From: Alphaproteobacteria bacterium
GTDB taxonomy: Bacteria > Pseudomonadota > Alphaproteobacteria > Micavibrionales > Micavibrionaceae
Direction of reading: 5' to 3'
Assembly (NCBI GenBank): GCA_016794145.1
Contig: JAEUKP010000010.1
Coordinates: 1-64,000, forward strand
DNA: 64,000 nucleotides
The notes beneath the pieces were generated by a model. It searched no databases, was not told the DNA's origin, and worked only from the letters and a program-made list of their open reading frames with translations. Of this stretch, positions 62,290-64,000 are shown piece by piece. The translations under genes and the position numbers were made by a program. Positions within the stretch are counted from its first letter, which is position 1. Each line of letters starts with the position of its first letter.

Positions 62290-63267
62290 ATGCTGTATTC
62301 TTTTAAACCCACCAAACTGAAAAGAATATCAAAAACGACAGTTTTTGTTTTCGGGTTCATCCTTGGTTTATCGGCTTATCCATCCGCTGGTTTTGCAACA
62401 TCTTTCTTTCAACCACAGCAAAGTACCCCTCAACCACAGGTCCAGCTCGAAGATATTGACGTCAATGAAATGATGCGCCAAGAAAACATGACCCAGAGTC
62501 AGGTTGATGCGGCTTCTGAAATGGCGATCCCCAAAACTCTTACCGATTTGCAAGAAATTGCGGGCTATAAAGGCCTTCAAGATGATAGCAAAGAAATGCC
62601 TTTTGATATTCGCAAAGAGTCTTTAAAGGAAGCGGCCCTTTCTTATGGCGCGCGTGGTGGTCTTGCTGCCCGGAGTTATGAGATCAATAAAAGCATGGCA
62701 GGCCGCGGTGTTTATCTGGACAAGGTCTATGATTTTCGTCAGCTTTTGATTGCAGCTCCGTCTGGTTTTATGATTGAGCCTCCTATTATCTCGGAATCAC
62801 TGAAAGCGTTATTGATTGAAGGTGATGGCCAGAAAGCAGCCGTTGCCGATGCCATTTATAAAATCAACGAGAATGTCAAAATCGTTTCTGCCCCCCGGAA
62901 TTGGCGGCAATATCTTGAAAGAACATGGGGGCCTGTTGAGGATCCTCCTGACATTCTTCGTCCCAAAGATGAAAAGGAACGTGCCGAATGGCGGATCAAT
63001 GTTAAAAAAGGATGGCTTGAAGGCATTGAACAAGCTGACGAGGTGTTTGCCCAGGATTTAAATCGCTTGCACTATGAATTTAGTGGCATGGTCCGTTATC
63101 GACAACTTTTGGCGCAGGGCATGGTTTCGGCTCCTTTTGCACAACAAATTGATCGCGGCGTCACCGGTGAGGATGCAACAATGCGTGTCGGTGATCGTGC
63201 TGTCGTGATTACGGGCGTCCCTGAACTTATAACGGAATCGCAAAGATGGCAGCCCGCAAACCGGTAA
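62290..63267 (+). CDS. dotC: Type IVB secretion protein DotC
   Basis: DotC is an outer-membrane-associated component of the same core complex. The protein of about 325 residues has a signal segment (VFVFGFILGLSAYPSAGFA), then LTDLQEIAGYKGLQDDSKEMPFDIRKE and ALSYGARGGLAARSYEI, features of DotC/TraI-type proteins. The lipobox cysteine expected for Legionella DotC is not seen. A GTG at 62269 directly after dotD is an alternative start. Its 3' end overlaps dotB by 22 bases. Confidence 0.88.
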   Translation: MLYSFKPTKLKRISKTTVFVFGFILGLSAYPSAGFATSFFQPQQSTPQPQVQLEDIDVNEMMRQENMTQSQVDAASEMAIPKTLTDLQEIAGYKGLQDDSKEMPFDIRKESLKEAALSYGARGGLAARSYEINKSMAGRGVYLDKVYDFRQLLIAAPSGFMIEPPIISESLKALLIEGDGQKAAVADAIYKINENVKIVSAPRNWRQYLERTWGPVEDPPDILRPKDEKERAEWRINVKKGWLEGIEQADEVFAQDLNRLHYEFSGMVRYRQLLAQGMVSAPFAQQIDRGVTGEDATMRVGDRAVVITGVPELITESQRWQPANR

Positions 63268-64000
63268 GTCTTACCAAGGGAGACCAGTCCCTTGTCCAAA
63301 CATGGCCTGATGAGCCGCATCGCTTTACCGAGGAGCATGTCGATCCTTTCCTGATGTGGTGTGTTCGCAAGGGAACGTCCGATATTTCCATCCAAACTGA
63401 CAGGCCTGTCTATACCGATATTTATGGGACTCTTTATCCTGCGACCTATCGGGCCTTAGACGGGGTTGATATGACCGTCTTTCTTCACAAGATTTATGGA
63501 CCTGATGCGTTGGCACGACTGGCATCAGGCAAGGATCTGGATGTTTCTTATGAAATTCGTCCCGACCGTTACTCTCGTTCGCGTTTCCGGGTTAATATTA
63601 CCGCCATTTTATCGCGGGGCCGTGACGCGGCGCAGATTACGATGCGCGTTATGCCGTCTGAGCCCCCCCGCATGCTTGATATGGGGATTGAACAGCAAAT
63701 TATTGACCATTTCGCACCCCGCCAGGGGATGATTGTTGTAACGGGCCCAACTGGTTCAGGGAAAACAACCTTGTTGGCTGCGGGTATGCGTATGTTGCTT
63801 GAGCGTCCCCATGGATGCGGCAAAGTTCTAACATATGAGGCCCCGATTGAGTTTACTTATGACTCAATTCATTCGCCGCGATCCCTTGTGGCGCAGACAG
63901 AGGTCCATCGTCACTTACCCGACTTCTCATCAGGCGTTAGAAATGCTCTTCGTCGTAAACCCAATATTATTCTGGTTGGTGAAGCCCGCGATCGGGAGAC
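63246..64000 (+). CDS. dotB: Type IVB secretion ATPase DotB (partial, cut by window end)
   Basis: DotB is the cytoplasmic hexameric ATPase of the VirB11/PilT type. The first 251 residues are present, with an N-terminal domain (VRKGTSDISIQTDRPVYTDIYG), Walker A GPTGSGKTTLLAAG, the acidic box EAPIEFTYD and Walker B NIILVGEARDRE. The full protein is about 370-380 residues, so about 120 are missing beyond the edge. The ATG at 63246 overlaps the dotC stop. Presence of dotDCB in order shows a chromosomal I-type system continuing to the right. Confidence 0.93.
   Translation, partial: MAARKPVSLTKGDQSLVQTWPDEPHRFTEEHVDPFLMWCVRKGTSDISIQTDRPVYTDIYGTLYPATYRALDGVDMTVFLHKIYGPDALARLASGKDLDVSYEIRPDRYSRSRFRVNITAILSRGRDAAQITMRVMPSEPPRMLDMGIEQQIIDHFAPRQGMIVVTGPTGSGKTTLLAAGMRMLLERPHGCGKVLTYEAPIEFTYDSIHSPRSLVAQTEVHRHLPDFSSGVRNALRRKPNIILVGEARDRE

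Overview
The window looks like chromosomal DNA of a moderately AT-rich alphaproteobacterium. The clearest signs are a GTTC-N7-GTTC SOS box at 18590-18604, an alphaproteobacterial-type RpoH promoter before degP, a complete diaminopimelate branch (dapD, dapE), and the families present (HtpX, CtlX, GlmU/GlmS, PurF/CvpA, YggT, RpoN, a CTC-type L25). The right edge enters a type IVB (Dot/Icm, I-type) secretion locus with the order dotD-dotC-dotB. This is uncommon in alphaproteobacteria and hints at a host-associated or cell-targeting lifestyle. The species cannot be named from the sequence.

Layout, left to right. 1-2.9 kb: the end of an IS5-like element that cut off a periplasmic binding-protein gene, an XRE regulator, and an isolated rplJ-rplL pair with its own promoter and an attenuator-like leader hairpin. 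3.0-5.0 kb: a porin and htpX. 5.1-18.6 kb: a compact T7-like (podovirus) morphogenesis and lysis cassette on the minus strand: three small genes, portal, scaffold, capsid, small capsid-associated protein, both tail tubular proteins, a small internal protein, tailspike, both terminase subunits, a spanin-like protein, SleB endolysin and 3TM holin. It has no integrase, replication gene, RNA polymerase or large ejection proteins. A PilZ-domain gene points the other way in its middle, and its single strong promoter is overlapped by an SOS box next to a divergent XRE-S24 regulator. This is the best candidate here for an undescribed system: a podovirus-derived gene-transfer-agent-like or domesticated particle under DNA-damage and perhaps c-di-GMP control. 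A decayed prophage is the sober alternative.

18.7-30 kb: XRE-S24 regulator, M3 oligopeptidase, CtlX, an XRE/EgtD-like methyltransferase operon, miaA-degP, dapE-dapD and a DUF3108 protein. 30-36.5 kb: glmU, glmS, an MscS channel, dihydrofolate reductase and L25. 36.5-47 kb: a response regulator with an uncharacterised partner, yebC-ruvC, tRNA-Gly(GCC), a tiny two-gene operon, ProXp-type deacylase, a YbbN-like thioredoxin, LON-domain protein, Trm112-like protein, DUF971, rpoN, HIT protein and YggT. 47-58 kb: pyrC, thrS-infC (infC apparently starting at AUU or AUC), recR, a flavin reductase, ornithine decarboxylase, SDR, and purF-cvpA. 58-64 kb: a lipoprotein, a repeat-rich secreted protein, an EPAP-repeat membrane protein and dotDCB.

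Three dispersed inverted-repeat elements (24.6, 39.3 and 55.2 kb) each sit on the 3' end of a gene in the same orientation and supply its stop codon, in three different reading frames. Several tracts (ctlX, glmU-glmS, thrS-recR) are visibly GC-richer than their neighbours, with changes falling inside glmS, thrS and recR, which suggests recombination mosaics. Coordinates follow start codons chosen by ribosome-binding sites where they differ from the longest ORF.
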